From IMG/VR virus record IMGVR_UViG_3300006484_003136, positions 1-64,000 of that record: 64,000 bases of DNA; one strand, given 5' to 3'. Below the pieces are notes generated by a model. That model did no database searches. It was not told the origin of the DNA and saw nothing but the letters and a program-made list of their open reading frames with translations. Origin of the DNA: a virus. Positions 45,049-52,531 of this stretch are shown here, in pieces. Position 1 is the stretch's first letter; the number at the start of each line of letters is the position of its first letter. The translations under genes were made by a program, and so were the position numbers.

Positions 45049-45392
45049 TTTAATATTCTCTCTAATTTATAATCTCTTAATAGTATCTGTTTATCTATCA
45101 TATCTAATCTTAAAGGATTATATCCATTCTTTACTATCATCGATGAATATCCTTCTGTAATCTTTTGCTCTATAAGTACTGTATAAAAACCACCTACATG
45201 TAATAAGTAGTCTTTTATTTGATAGACTCGATCAGAAGGATAAGTCGGTGGAAAAAATTTACACATATATCCAATTGGATACCATTTCTCTAGTATCTTT
45301 AGTTGTATTTCTATTGGTGTTTTACTAAAACGATTTGTTTCATTAGAATCGTAATTCCAAAAAACTAACGCTTTCTTACCGAATGTACTCAT
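45036..45392 (-). CDS. Hypothetical protein
   Basis: A 118-residue basic protein, not recognised, with several aromatic residues and no membrane segment. The start at 45392 (MSTFGKKAL) is preferred to one 6 codons upstream, because it lies 15 bases after a TATATTTG box. Function unknown. Its last residues are encoded within the terminator shared with clpP. Confidence 0.55.
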   Translation of the reverse strand: MSTFGKKALVFWNYDSNETNRFSKTPIEIQLKILEKWYPIGYMCKFFPPTYPSDRVYQIKDYLLHVGGFYTVLIEQKITEGYSSMIVKNGYNPLRLDMIDKQILLRDYKLERILKNPS

Positions 45393-45407
45393 TTTATATA
45401 ATTTGAA

Positions 45408-45415
45408 CAAATATA
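45408..45415 (-). promoter_or_regulatory. Host-type -7 box TATATTTG
   Basis: Matches TAnnTTTG, 15 bases before the 118-residue gene. No TTG at the usual -33 distance. Confidence 0.35.
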
Positions 45416-45438
45416 AGTATAATTTATGAGAATGAAAT

Positions 45439-45452
45439 AATAATATATAATA
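45439..45452 (+). promoter_or_regulatory. ATAATATATAATA box (candidate phage promoter)
   Basis: Variant of the recurring box, 18 bases before the first zinc-repeat paralogue. Confidence 0.4.
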
Positions 45453-45470
45453 AAAAATTATATTATAATA

Positions 45471-46898
45471 ATGTTAAAAAAATATATTGATTTTATAACA
45501 GAATCACATGATTTAATAACAGAATCTCAATTGATTGAACTTTTATTAGAGTCGGATGTAATGTTTTCAGATAATTTTAAGAAAGTATTAGGTAAAATTG
45601 ATAGTCCTGTTGCTAAAAAGATTCTAGGATTAGAAAAGAAAGACTTACCAGTAGTTGCTAACTACTTTGATATAGATCCAGTAAGAAATGATTATTTGTA
45701 CTTTACTGCAGATAGAAAAGCTCAAGAGATTTTAAATGATCCAAAAGAATTATATCGTTTTGTAGGAAATAATGGTGGATGGCTAACTCACGGTGAAGCA
45801 AATAATGGAATTTTTGGTAGATTAGGATATGTACCAGAAGGAGATGTTTATAAACCTACATCAGCAGAAGTTGGTGAAGTTGTTGAAAAGATAGTTTCTG
45901 AAAAATCTGGTAAAACTTGGATTTGGTTAAAATTTGCAAATGGTCAAGGTGTTTTTAATTTAGAGAAATTGAGACCAGTTGATGATAGAAACAAATTGGT
46001 TTGGTCAAAAAATCGTCAAGATGTTAGAGTTGGTAGATCAATGAATGCTCTTTTAACTTTAGCTGCTAGAGAAGATGATACTGCCAAATTTACAGCAAGA
46101 GATATTGAAATCTTTGTGAATTTATATAAAGCTCAGATGGATAAATTCAATGATAAATTCTCATTCTTTGATGTTGTTCAAGGTGATGATATTTATTATA
46201 AATATCAGTATGATAATTACTATGATCCAAGTGGTACATTAGCAAATTCTTGTATGGCAGAAGCTGAATCTAGTTGGTTAGATCCATATACTGAAAACAA
46301 CACTGTATCTTTAATTATTTATAAATCACAAGATGATGATAGTAAAATTATTGGACGTGCAATTCTTTGGGAATGTTTAAATGGTAAAAAATTAATGGAT
46401 AGGGTTTATACTAATTCTGATTCTGATGTTGAACTGTTCAAACAATTTGCACAAGATAGTGGTTGGTGGTATAAATCAAATAATAATAGTTCTTCAACTA
46501 TAAATGCTATTGGACCAGAAGGTCAACAGGAAAACTATTTTACTGCACAAGTTCAATTACATAAAAGACATGAAAATTTTCCTTATATGGATACTTTAAA
46601 ATACTATAGTCCTGAAACTGGAATTATATCAAATGAAAATTCAGAAAGTGGAGTAGTTTATTATTGTGAATCAACTGAAGGTTATTATGATAAACTTTGT
46701 GCAACTTGTGAACAAGATGGTACTATTACTTGTCCAACTTGTAATGGAGATGGTGAAGAAGTTTGTACTGAATGTAATGGAGATGGTGAAATAGATGATA
46801 TGGAATGTGAAACATGTGGTGGTGAAGGTAAGAAAACTTGTTCACAATGTGATGGTGATGATCAGATTACTTGTCCAGACTGTGAAGGTGATTACTAA
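45471..46898 (+). CDS. Zinc-repeat paralogue 1 (SCM domain plus DnaJ-type CxxCxGxG repeats, targeting-type peptide)
   Basis: A 475-residue protein, the first of three paralogues. Parts: MLKKYIDFITES, a copy of the shared N-terminal peptide; an N-terminal domain with ESDVMFS and IDSPVAKKIL; a central domain with SCMAEAE, YTENNTVSLIIY, GRAILWE, MDRVYT and SDVELF; YPYMDTLKYY; then a C-terminal array of six CxxC pairs in the CxxCxGxG form of DnaJ. In DnaJ two pairs bind one zinc, so up to three zinc sites are expected. No J domain is present, so it is not a chaperone of the usual kind. The central domain is not a family I recognise. Confidence 0.75.
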   Translation: MLKKYIDFITESHDLITESQLIELLLESDVMFSDNFKKVLGKIDSPVAKKILGLEKKDLPVVANYFDIDPVRNDYLYFTADRKAQEILNDPKELYRFVGNNGGWLTHGEANNGIFGRLGYVPEGDVYKPTSAEVGEVVEKIVSEKSGKTWIWLKFANGQGVFNLEKLRPVDDRNKLVWSKNRQDVRVGRSMNALLTLAAREDDTAKFTARDIEIFVNLYKAQMDKFNDKFSFFDVVQGDDIYYKYQYDNYYDPSGTLANSCMAEAESSWLDPYTENNTVSLIIYKSQDDDSKIIGRAILWECLNGKKLMDRVYTNSDSDVELFKQFAQDSGWWYKSNNNSSSTINAIGPEGQQENYFTAQVQLHKRHENFPYMDTLKYYSPETGIISNENSESGVVYYCESTEGYYDKLCATCEQDGTITCPTCNGDGEEVCTECNGDGEIDDMECETCGGEGKKTCSQCDGDDQITCPDCEGDY

Positions 46899-46912
46899 CA
46901 AATAAAAATTAA

Positions 46913-46940
46913 AAAAAATCCCTTTCTAAAGGGATTTTTT
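46913..46940 (+). terminator. Intrinsic terminator
   Basis: 13-bp arms AAAAAATCCCTTT / AAAGGGATTTTTT around a 2-base loop, after zinc-repeat paralogue 1. Confidence 0.8.
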
Positions 46941-46951
46941 CATGATACTAA

Positions 46952-46963
46952 TTTAATATATAA
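46952..46963 (+). promoter_or_regulatory. TTTAATATATAA box abutting the start codon
   Basis: Copy of the recurring box, only 3 bases before the ATG of zinc-repeat paralogue 2. A transcript starting the usual distance beyond a -10 box would begin at or near the ATG. Confidence 0.5.
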
Positions 46964-46966
46964 CCT

Positions 46967-48520
46967 ATGATTTCAAATTACTTAGATTTTATTACAGAAA
47001 GTAAACTAGAACTTCTTTTAGAAGCTAAAATAGTTTATACACAACAATTTTTAGATGTATTAGATAAGATAGATTCTAATATAGCCGCTCAAATTTTATC
47101 ATATAAGGGTAGAGATATGGATGTTACCAGAAACTATATTGATATAAATAGAGATAAAACTGATAGTATATTTTTTAAACCTCAAGATAAAATTGATAAA
47201 GCTATATACACATTACGTAGTAATGGAGGTGTTTATGATAATCTATCTAAGGTAGCAGATAATATGGGTATTATACACGGTTGGAAAGAGCCATCTGATG
47301 GTCAAACCGGGACGGTTATAAAAAAGTTTACTTTAGAAGAAGTTCTAAAAATTTCACCAAATAATCCAGGTGTTTGGTCTTATATGTACGATAATAACCA
47401 ACAATTATTTGTTTTTCAATTTGAAGAAAGAGGTAAAACCTATGAAGCAATAGTCTTAGACAATTATCTTGTGAAAGATGTTTCTAAAATTACCCCTACT
47501 GAGGTAAATGTTGGAAGATTTGTTAGAGCCTTTCTAAAAAATTTAGGATTAGAATATAAAGATAAAGAGATTGAAGACTTTGTTGATAAATATAAAAAAG
47601 TATTAGAATTACAAAAGAATGTTTTTAAAAGATTTAAAGAAGTTAAAGGTGATGAAATAAAAAAGTGGTATTTAGAAGATAATTATGAAAAAATTGGAGG
47701 ACCATTAGGTGGATCTTGTATGAGACATTCAGAATGTCAAAAATATTTTGATATTTATACTGAAAATTCTGATAAAGTATCAATGATTATTTTAATAAGT
47801 GAAGAAGATTCTACTAAAATTTCTGGTAGAGCTATTCTTTGGTTAGATGAAGAAGGAAGAAGATTTATGGACAGAATATACACTATTAGAAATTCTGATA
47901 TACTTCTATTCAAAGAGTATTGTTATAAACATGATTATTATCACAAATCAGAACAAAGCTATGAAGAAGATTCTAGTTTAGTTTTTAACGGAAATGAAGT
48001 ATATGGTAAAGAAAGTGTAGTAACAGTCAAACTTAGAAGAGAATATTATGACTATTATCCTTATATGGATACTATGAAGTATTATAGCCCAGATCTTGGT
48101 ATAATCTCTAATAGAGAGTTCCCCTGGTCGAATCACACAACATATTATACACTAACTCAAACTAATGGTTCTAATGGACAAGGTTGTGATATATGTGAAG
48201 GTAGTGGAATAGTTGATTGTCCTGAATGTGAAGGAGAACGTACTACAAATTGTCGTGTTTGTCATGGTACTGGTGAATCAGATTGTTCTGAATGTGAAGG
48301 ACATGGTGAAGTAGATTGTAATGAATGTTCTGGAACCGGAACAATAGAATTATTATCTGGTGAAGTAGAATGTGCTACTTGTTCGGGAACAGGTAAAAAT
48401 GAATGTGAAACCTGTGAAGGTGAGAAAAGAGGAGAATGTTATAACTGTGATGGACGAGGTGAAGAATCTTGTGATATATGTAATGGACGAGGTGAAGTTG
48501 GATGTCCAGAATGTAATTAA
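46967..48520 (+). CDS. Zinc-repeat paralogue 2 (SCM domain plus DnaJ-type CxxCxGxG repeats, targeting-type peptide)
   Basis: A 517-residue paralogue of the previous gene. It begins MISNYLDFITES followed by LELLLEAKIV, with an LLE-A site. The central domain keeps NVGRFVRAFL, GGSCMRHSEC, IYTENSDKVSMII, ISGRAILWLDEEG, FMDRIYT and SDILLF. YPYMDTMKYYSPDLGIIS precedes a C-terminal array of ten CxxC pairs (five likely zinc sites). Separated from paralogue 1 only by a terminator and a TTTAATATATAA box, so the pair arose by tandem duplication but each copy has its own promoter-like box. Confidence 0.75.
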   Translation: MISNYLDFITESKLELLLEAKIVYTQQFLDVLDKIDSNIAAQILSYKGRDMDVTRNYIDINRDKTDSIFFKPQDKIDKAIYTLRSNGGVYDNLSKVADNMGIIHGWKEPSDGQTGTVIKKFTLEEVLKISPNNPGVWSYMYDNNQQLFVFQFEERGKTYEAIVLDNYLVKDVSKITPTEVNVGRFVRAFLKNLGLEYKDKEIEDFVDKYKKVLELQKNVFKRFKEVKGDEIKKWYLEDNYEKIGGPLGGSCMRHSECQKYFDIYTENSDKVSMIILISEEDSTKISGRAILWLDEEGRRFMDRIYTIRNSDILLFKEYCYKHDYYHKSEQSYEEDSSLVFNGNEVYGKESVVTVKLRREYYDYYPYMDTMKYYSPDLGIISNREFPWSNHTTYYTLTQTNGSNGQGCDICEGSGIVDCPECEGERTTNCRVCHGTGESDCSECEGHGEVDCNECSGTGTIELLSGEVECATCSGTGKNECETCEGEKRGECYNCDGRGEESCDICNGRGEVGCPECN

Positions 48521-48522
48521 AC

Positions 48523-48551
48523 AAAAAACACATCTTAACGATGTGTTTTTT
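48523..48551. terminator. Bidirectional intrinsic terminator
   Basis: 12-bp arms AAAAAACACATC / GATGTGTTTTTT with a 5-base loop between converging genes. Confidence 0.85.
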
Positions 48552-48787
48552 TATTGTAATATATTTCTAATCTTTCTTTTTCTAATAGAAACTTTCATAC
48601 TTATTTTATAATAATACTTTTTCTGAACACTTGGATACAAAGAAGCAAAATCATAATTTATAACCGTTGGATTATCAATTAAATTCTGATGTGGTTGTGG
48701 CGGACTAACTTGTAATAAACCTTGACCTCTATAGGTTTGTCTATTTGTAAGTAAATCTTGATATAATTTTTCTAATTCTTCTTCCAT
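48551..48787 (-). CDS. Small protein with a family-B DNA polymerase motif-A-like peptide
   Basis: A 78-residue protein with a helical Glu-rich N-terminus, a Pro/Gln-rich middle and NPTVINYDFASLYPSVQK (residues 39-56). The core DFASLYPS is the pattern of motif A of family-B DNA polymerases (catalytic Asp, here D46), but no other polymerase motif is nearby. The ATG shares one base with the stop of the nucleotidyltransferase gene. It could be a fragment, a convergent motif or a small regulatory protein; no function is assigned. Confidence 0.55.
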   Translation of the reverse strand: MEEELEKLYQDLLTNRQTYRGQGLLQVSPPQPHQNLIDNPTVINYDFASLYPSVQKKYYYKISMKVSIRKRKIRNILQ

Positions 48788-49497
48788 TATTTATCAGTTA
48801 CTTTTCTAAATAAACTTAACATTAGATTATATGTAATTTTAAACTCTAAATTTAAAGAATCCCAATCCCATTTACTATCTTTCTTTTGATAACTAGGAAC
48901 TTCATCAAACATAAGTCTTCTCCAAATAAAGTTAGCAGTTGTAAAGTCAGTTATTCTACCACTTCTAGCAATTTGTGTTGCAAACATAGGTATTCTTATA
49001 GAATGATAGAATGATTTTATAGCAGTACGATACTGATCATCAATCAATAGTTTTTTCTTACATTTTATCCAAGAATTAGAACTAATATGTGATGAAGCAT
49101 GTCTTAATTTTTTTAAGTCTAAGTTAAACTCATATTTTTTATCTTCTTTTAACTTAGCCCAGTCTGGTGCAAAGATACATTCAAGATTATTCATACGATG
49201 CCAATCTAAATCCTTTTGAAATCTATCTGGTGTATAAATGTGAATGTTATATGTAATAAATCTATGATTCATATTATAAGAATACTCGTCTTGCACAGTT
49301 TCTTTTAACTCAATTGCTTCTACTGAATTATTTGCAACTATAATAATATCCCAGTCAGATGCTGAATCATAATTACCATAAACACGTGAACCAAAAATAG
49401 TTACGTTAAATACTCGACTTGGATGTAGACCGGAAATCTTGATAACATCATCTAATTTGGGAACCCATTTGAATGTTGCGGGTAGTAATTTTACCAT
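48787..49497 (-). CDS. Pol-beta superfamily nucleotidyltransferase
   Basis: A 236-residue protein. The signature is FGSRVYGNYDSASDWDIIIV: G36/S37 followed by D48 and D50, the metal ligands of pol-beta nucleotidyltransferases. The C-terminal half is helical and basic, with aromatic residues that could bind RNA. Relatives include MNT-type toxin-antidote enzymes and RNA-modifying transferases; the exact group cannot be told. It is flanked by a membrane-protein gene upstream and the motif-A-like gene downstream in a tight leftward unit (7-base and 1-base overlaps). A second family member (RlaP type) is at 35454-36722. Confidence 0.75.
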   Translation of the reverse strand: MVKLLPATFKWVPKLDDVIKISGLHPSRVFNVTIFGSRVYGNYDSASDWDIIIVANNSVEAIELKETVQDEYSYNMNHRFITYNIHIYTPDRFQKDLDWHRMNNLECIFAPDWAKLKEDKKYEFNLDLKKLRHASSHISSNSWIKCKKKLLIDDQYRTAIKSFYHSIRIPMFATQIARSGRITDFTTANFIWRRLMFDEVPSYQKKDSKWDWDSLNLEFKITYNLMLSLFRKVTDK

Positions 49498-50009
49498 ATT
49501 TTTTTACTTAATAATTTCTTTAATTTTTCTTCTCTAATTTGAGACTTTGTTTTATAATACTTTCTTGATTCAAAGTAACCTACCGTAATAATCATTTCAC
49601 CATTACCTTTTTTTAGCATTAGTCTCCAATCTTCTTTCTCTTCTTTTAAATCAATAATCTTAAATTCTGTTCCTTTCTTTACAAAAAGTGTATTAGGTTT
49701 ACTAGTATGACTATGTATGTGATTTGATTTGACATAACCATCCCAATAAAAATCTTTTGTCGTTACTATAATTTCTTGTTCTTGTGGTACATCATATACT
49801 GACTTATCTAGTTTCCAATCTTGACCTAAAATTTTTGCTTTTATAAAGACAACATAAAAACATATGATAGATAATAATCCAATACCATAAAAAATAGTAG
49901 GTTCATAACTAATCATAAATGTAGAACCAACAACTAATAGTAAAACAAGTAATGAGTTTCTATCTTTGTATAACCACTTATCGAATAAGTATAATTTGTT
50001 TTTTAACAT
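49491..50009 (-). CDS. Hypothetical membrane protein
   Basis: A protein of about 172 residues. Residues about 20-60 form two hydrophobic segments (SLLVLLLVVGSTFMI and TIFYGIGLLSIICFYVV) followed by a soluble beta-rich, Lys-rich domain. Two starts are possible: 50009 (MLKNKLYLF) gives a 7-base overlap with the upstream gene and is preferred; 50027 gives 25 bases. Function unknown; it may anchor the neighbouring nucleotidyltransferase unit at the membrane. Confidence 0.55.
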   Translation of the reverse strand: MLKNKLYLFDKWLYKDRNSLLVLLLVVGSTFMISYEPTIFYGIGLLSIICFYVVFIKAKILGQDWKLDKSVYDVPQEQEIIVTTKDFYWDGYVKSNHIHSHTSKPNTLFVKKGTEFKIIDLKEEKEDWRLMLKKGNGEMIITVGYFESRKYYKTKSQIREEKLKKLLSKKIW

Positions 50010-50368
50010 GCTAGGTGAAATGTACATTCGTTACTATTTAATACCTTATTTATTTGTTCTTGTCTTTTGTAAGTTTTCATTATATTAGAGACTTTATGAT
50101 AGTAAGTTCTTAAACTATCTCTTCTTTCTTCACTTCTCCAACGAATACTATTATCATATAGATACTCTATCTCATCAAGAACATCTTGATAAGTCATAAT
50201 AGGTTTAGAATAGTTATCTCTAATTAGAACAATAGATTGTGTGTTTGGGTCTGAATAAAATGAACTTATATCTTCACATAACATATCATCACAATCAGTT
50301 ATGAAAGGGAAATTCATCTTTCTTTCTATTACTTTAAAGGCAATGCCATGTCGCTGTATAATTTCCAT
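50003..50368 (-). CDS. Hypothetical protein
   Basis: A 121-residue charged, largely helical protein, not recognised. Its sequence includes DCDDMLCED and a Tyr/Arg-rich second half. It is first in the leftward four-gene unit ending in the motif-A-like gene. A TATCTTTG box ends 4 bases before the ATG, so the mRNA may have almost no leader. Confidence 0.55.
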   Translation of the reverse strand: MEIIQRHGIAFKVIERKMNFPFITDCDDMLCEDISSFYSDPNTQSIVLIRDNYSKPIMTYQDVLDEIEYLYDNSIRWRSEERRDSLRTYYHKVSNIMKTYKRQEQINKVLNSNECTFHLAC

Positions 50369-50372
50369 TTCA

Positions 50373-50380
50373 CAAAGATA
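50373..50380 (-). promoter_or_regulatory. Host-type -7 box TATCTTTG close to the start
   Basis: Exact TAnnTTTG match with a 4-base gap to the ATG of the 121-residue gene; no TTG at -33. Confidence 0.4.
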
Positions 50381-50465
50381 GTATATTTTTCCTATTTATT
50401 TAATTTTTTTTTCAATTATTTTTTGTACTTTTGTAAAACAAATACGAAATACAAGTATATATATA

Positions 50466-50473
50466 TATCTTTG
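50466..50473 (+). promoter_or_regulatory. Host-type -7 box TATCTTTG before the tRNA
   Basis: Exact TAnnTTTG match 10 bases before the tRNA. A second match (TACTTTTG) lies at 50426-50433. No TTG at the ideal -33 spacing, so the promoter assignment is tentative. Confidence 0.4.
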
Positions 50474-50483
50474 TAGAATGATA

Positions 50484-50562
50484 GGCGATTTAACTCAGTC
50501 TGGTAAGTAGTAGCTCGCTCATAACGAGAAGGTCGGGGGTTCAAATCCCTCAATCGCCACCA
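50484..50562 (+). tRNA. tRNA-Met (CAT anticodon), CCA encoded
   Basis: The cloverleaf folds well: 7-bp acceptor stem (GGCGATT / AATCGCC), short D arm, anticodon stem with one G-A pair at its base and loop CTCATAA giving anticodon CAT, T arm GGGGGTTCAAATCCCTC, discriminator A, then an encoded CCA. An elongator or lysidine-modified Ile tRNA could share this anticodon. The D stem is only 3 bp. No other tRNA was found in the window. Confidence 0.85.
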
Positions 50563-50584
50563 CAATTAAAAATAAAAATTCAAA

Positions 50585-50902
50585 ATGGAATTAAACGATA
50601 TTAAAAAAGATTTATACAAATCTAAAGCAATGGCAAAATTAAGTCACTATGTTAGTGGTAATCTTTACTATACAGTAGAGTTAGCTGACGGTGTTTATCA
50701 ATTTCCTATCGCTACTGTTGAAGTTGGAAATTGTGGATTTGATAATAAAGGTGACGAAGTATTAGAAACCAGATTATCTTCTGATTTAGGCACAACTACA
50801 TTCGAGTCAGAAATGAAAGGTTCAGATTTAAACAGGTGGATCAGCAAAGCTGTAAGTAATGGTGAATTCACAAAAATTCGTGAAGTTGTGGTTAGTGAGT
50901 AA
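50585..50902 (+). CDS. Hypothetical protein downstream of the tRNA
   Basis: A 105-residue beta-rich protein, not recognised (YYTVELADGVYQFPIATVEV, then a late helix). It starts 22 bases after the tRNA. Its last 10 codons lie within a 47-bp segment that is repeated at 52004-52050. Confidence 0.6.
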   Translation: MELNDIKKDLYKSKAMAKLSHYVSGNLYYTVELADGVYQFPIATVEVGNCGFDNKGDEVLETRLSSDLGTTTFESEMKGSDLNRWISKAVSNGEFTKIREVVVSE

Positions 50903-50918
50903 CACAACTTCACTTATT
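50872..50918 (+). repeat. Left copy of a 47-bp direct repeat
   Basis: Matches 52004-52050 at 43 of 47 positions. It spans the end and stop of the 105-residue gene (core TGGTTAGTGAGTAACACAAC). The two copies flank a 1.1-kb mosaic region. Confidence 0.8.
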
Positions 50919-50922
50919 GTTT

Positions 50923-50954
50923 AATAAAAAGTCCTCATATGAGGACTTTTTATT
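50923..50954. terminator. Intrinsic terminator
   Basis: 16-bp perfect inverted repeat AATAAAAAGTCCTCAT and its complement with no extra loop, followed by T-rich sequence. Confidence 0.8.
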
Positions 50955-50964
50955 TTATTTTTAG

Positions 50965-51069
50965 ATTGGCGATTTTACTTGGATTAGAATGTTTGGTGGT
51001 GAAGTTGAAGCAAGAAAAGAAGATGTTGTTATTTTGGAAAGTTGGTATCAAAGAACGATTAAACCATAA
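50965..51069 (+). pseudogene. Gene fragment without a start codon
   Basis: A 34-codon frame bounded upstream by TAG and ending in TAA, coding for a natural-looking peptide (IGDFTWIRMFGGEVEARKED). It has no usable start and no protein it clearly belongs to. Reads as the 3' end of a lost or truncated gene inside the mosaic region. Confidence 0.4.
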
Positions 51070-51121
51070 TTTTTAAAAGTTTTTTACACGGAACTTAATT
51101 TGAAACACTAATGTAGTATTG

Positions 51122-51175
51122 TGTATAACGTCTGATGATAAACAATCGTTTTAATGTTGTTTATCATTTGTTATA
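51122..51175 (+). repeat. Imperfect hairpin resembling an integron attC site
   Basis: An 11-bp perfect stem (ATGATAAACAA at 51135-51145 with TTGTTTATCAT at 51157-51167) nested within outer arms TATAAC (51124-51129) and GTTATA (51170-51175), with 5- and 2-base spacers. Nested, unequal arms of this sort are attC-like. The 9-mer TGTATAACG at its left edge recurs at 51810-51818, beyond the next two genes. The outer core is not a strict attC consensus, and no integrase is seen here. Confidence 0.35.
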
Positions 51176-51182
51176 TTCAGTT

Positions 51183-51196
51183 TTTAATATATATAA
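51183..51196 (+). promoter_or_regulatory. TTTAATATATATAA box abutting a start codon
   Basis: Copy of the recurring box, 3 bases before the ATG at 51200. Confidence 0.45.
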
Positions 51197-51199
51197 GAT

Positions 51200-51370
51200 A
51201 TGGAAATAAAGAGAACAAATTTTATCAATGCAACATCTATTTTTTATGTTAAAAAAGAAATGATTCTTCAATGTTATGATGAGAACAACAAAAAATTGAG
51301 ATTCTGGTATGAAACTCTAACGGGAAAACTTTTAGTATATGGGGATTATAAAAAAGTTAATATTTTATGA
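51200..51370 (+). CDS. Small hypothetical protein in the mosaic region
   Basis: A 56-residue protein (MEIKRTNFINATSIFY), not recognised. Two facts support the gene: the box directly before its ATG, and the ATGA overlap of 4 bases with the next gene. Together with the next gene it forms a cassette-like unit between two TGTATAACG copies. Confidence 0.5.
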   Translation: MEIKRTNFINATSIFYVKKEMILQCYDENNKKLRFWYETLTGKLLVYGDYKKVNIL

Positions 51371-51801
51371 GTTTAATAAAAAAATTTTTTAGTTTCAATG
51401 AAAACATCTCAGATGATAAAATAGATTTATCTAAAAAATATCATAACATAATCTTTCTTGAGAGATTACCAGATTACCTATACAATATTCGTGATACTTC
51501 AATAAACTATTGGGATGATACATTAGAAGCGTTTCCTTATGAAAAAGAAGAAATAGATAAATCAATACCACTACTCACTACACAAAAATACCTATCTAAA
51601 AATTTTATCGATAGTTTAGATGACCAAACATACAAAAAGTCTGATATAATTTTAGTTGAGGATAAACATCAGAATTTGTGGATAATGGATGGACATCATA
51701 GACTATTTTTTGATAGAAGTAAAAACAAAAATTCATTTGCATTTATAATACCTTTTAATGATATCGAAGAAATAGAAAAAATTTGGTATAGTAATAATTA
51801 A
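51367..51801 (+). CDS. DGHHR (ParB-like) protein with targeting-type leader
   Basis: A 144-residue protein. It begins MSLIKKFFSFNENISDD, a loose match to the shared N-terminal peptide. Residues about 95-110 read VEDKHQNLWIMDGHHRL, the DG-HR motif of ParB/sulfiredoxin-like folds, comparable to the DGQHR protein at 12166-12540. The rest is helical and acidic. It overlaps the preceding small gene by ATGA. Possible nucleotide- or DNA-binding role; not further identified. Confidence 0.55.
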   Translation: MSLIKKFFSFNENISDDKIDLSKKYHNIIFLERLPDYLYNIRDTSINYWDDTLEAFPYEKEEIDKSIPLLTTQKYLSKNFIDSLDDQTYKKSDIILVEDKHQNLWIMDGHHRLFFDRSKNKNSFAFIIPFNDIEEIEKIWYSNN

Positions 51802-51836
51802 AAATATTATGTATAACGATACTCAGATATATTTAG

Positions 51837-51992
51837 GCAACTACCTTCAATGTTGTGGGTACACCACAGAATCCAGCGATGAATTTTTCTACTTATTATA
51901 TAACAATTAATGACTGTACAGGAGTTCAGAGGGAAAGAAATCATACGACAACAGTTGCTTCGCAAATTCCTAAAATTGGTGAATGTAGATAA
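51837..51992 (+). pseudogene. Gene fragment without a start codon
   Basis: A 51-codon frame bounded upstream by TAG, ending in TAA, coding for a natural-looking peptide with VVGTPQNPAMNFSTYYITI and a Cys-containing tail. No start codon fits. It looks like the C-terminal piece of a lost beta-rich (possibly fibre-like) protein. Another frame of the same bases starting with ATG at 51809 (MYNDTQIY) is only 33 codons. Confidence 0.4.
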
Positions 51993-52003
51993 TTATGAAA
52001 AAG

Positions 52004-52050
52004 AAAAATTCGTGAAGCGATGGTTAGTGAGTAACACAACTTTACTTATT
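52004..52050 (+). repeat. Right copy of a 47-bp direct repeat
   Basis: Matches 50872-50918 at 43 of 47 positions. It contains a duplicated end of the 105-residue gene without the rest of that gene, so it marks a past duplication or recombination. Confidence 0.8.
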
Positions 52051-52053
52051 ATA

Positions 52054-52085
52054 TGAAACCCTTACTTGAAAGAGTAAGGGTTTCA
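52054..52085. terminator. Intrinsic terminator
   Basis: 13-bp arms TGAAACCCTTACT / AGTAAGGGTTTCA with a 6-base loop and T-rich flank, between the repeat copy and the convergent gene at 52090. Confidence 0.8.
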
Positions 52086-52089
52086 TTTT

Positions 52090-52527
52090 TTATTTTATTT
52101 TTAAATTATCAAGTTCACTTATTATATCATCAAGATAATCATTATACTTTTTAATATTTACAAATTTCTTATCAATTCTTTCAAAGAAATCTTCTATACC
52201 CGCAACTTTATCGGTTATTTCTTCCATTTTATCCCAAATAAATGGCATTCTTATATCTTCTCTTTGGTAACTATCAAAAAATTCAGGAAACCTAGAAATT
52301 GCCATTTCTGCACTTTCTACTTCTTTACCTGGTTCACATTCTACTAAAAATCCACCATCATAAGGTTCTCCTACTAATTTAAGACCTACTCGATCAAGCA
52401 ATTTCTTAGCAAAATCATAATCAACATCTTTATTTTTAATCTGATCCGACCAAATTATTATCTCACCTTTCTTATAAGAAGGCTGTCGTAGAGGTATAGC
52501 ATTCTCAAATAATTTTATGTATTTCAT
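52090..52527 (-). CDS. Acidic protein with N-terminal targeting-type peptide
   Basis: A 145-residue protein starting MKYIKLFENAIPLRQPS, a clear copy of the shared N-terminal peptide. The middle has a beta-alpha-beta look (YDFAKKLLDRVGLKLV) and the C-terminal half is helical. Not recognised. A TTTAATATATAC box ends 4 bases before the ATG. Confidence 0.65.
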   Translation of the reverse strand: MKYIKLFENAIPLRQPSYKKGEIIIWSDQIKNKDVDYDFAKKLLDRVGLKLVGEPYDGGFLVECEPGKEVESAEMAISRFPEFFDSYQREDIRMPFIWDKMEEITDKVAGIEDFFERIDKKFVNIKKYNDYLDDIISELDNLKIK

Positions 52528-52531
52528 AAGA

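Noticed and set aside
50400-52100. Integration (att) site or prophage end at the tRNA
   Set aside because: The tRNA has no duplicated 3' end nearby and no integrase gene is seen; the region looks like a mosaic within a lytic phage.
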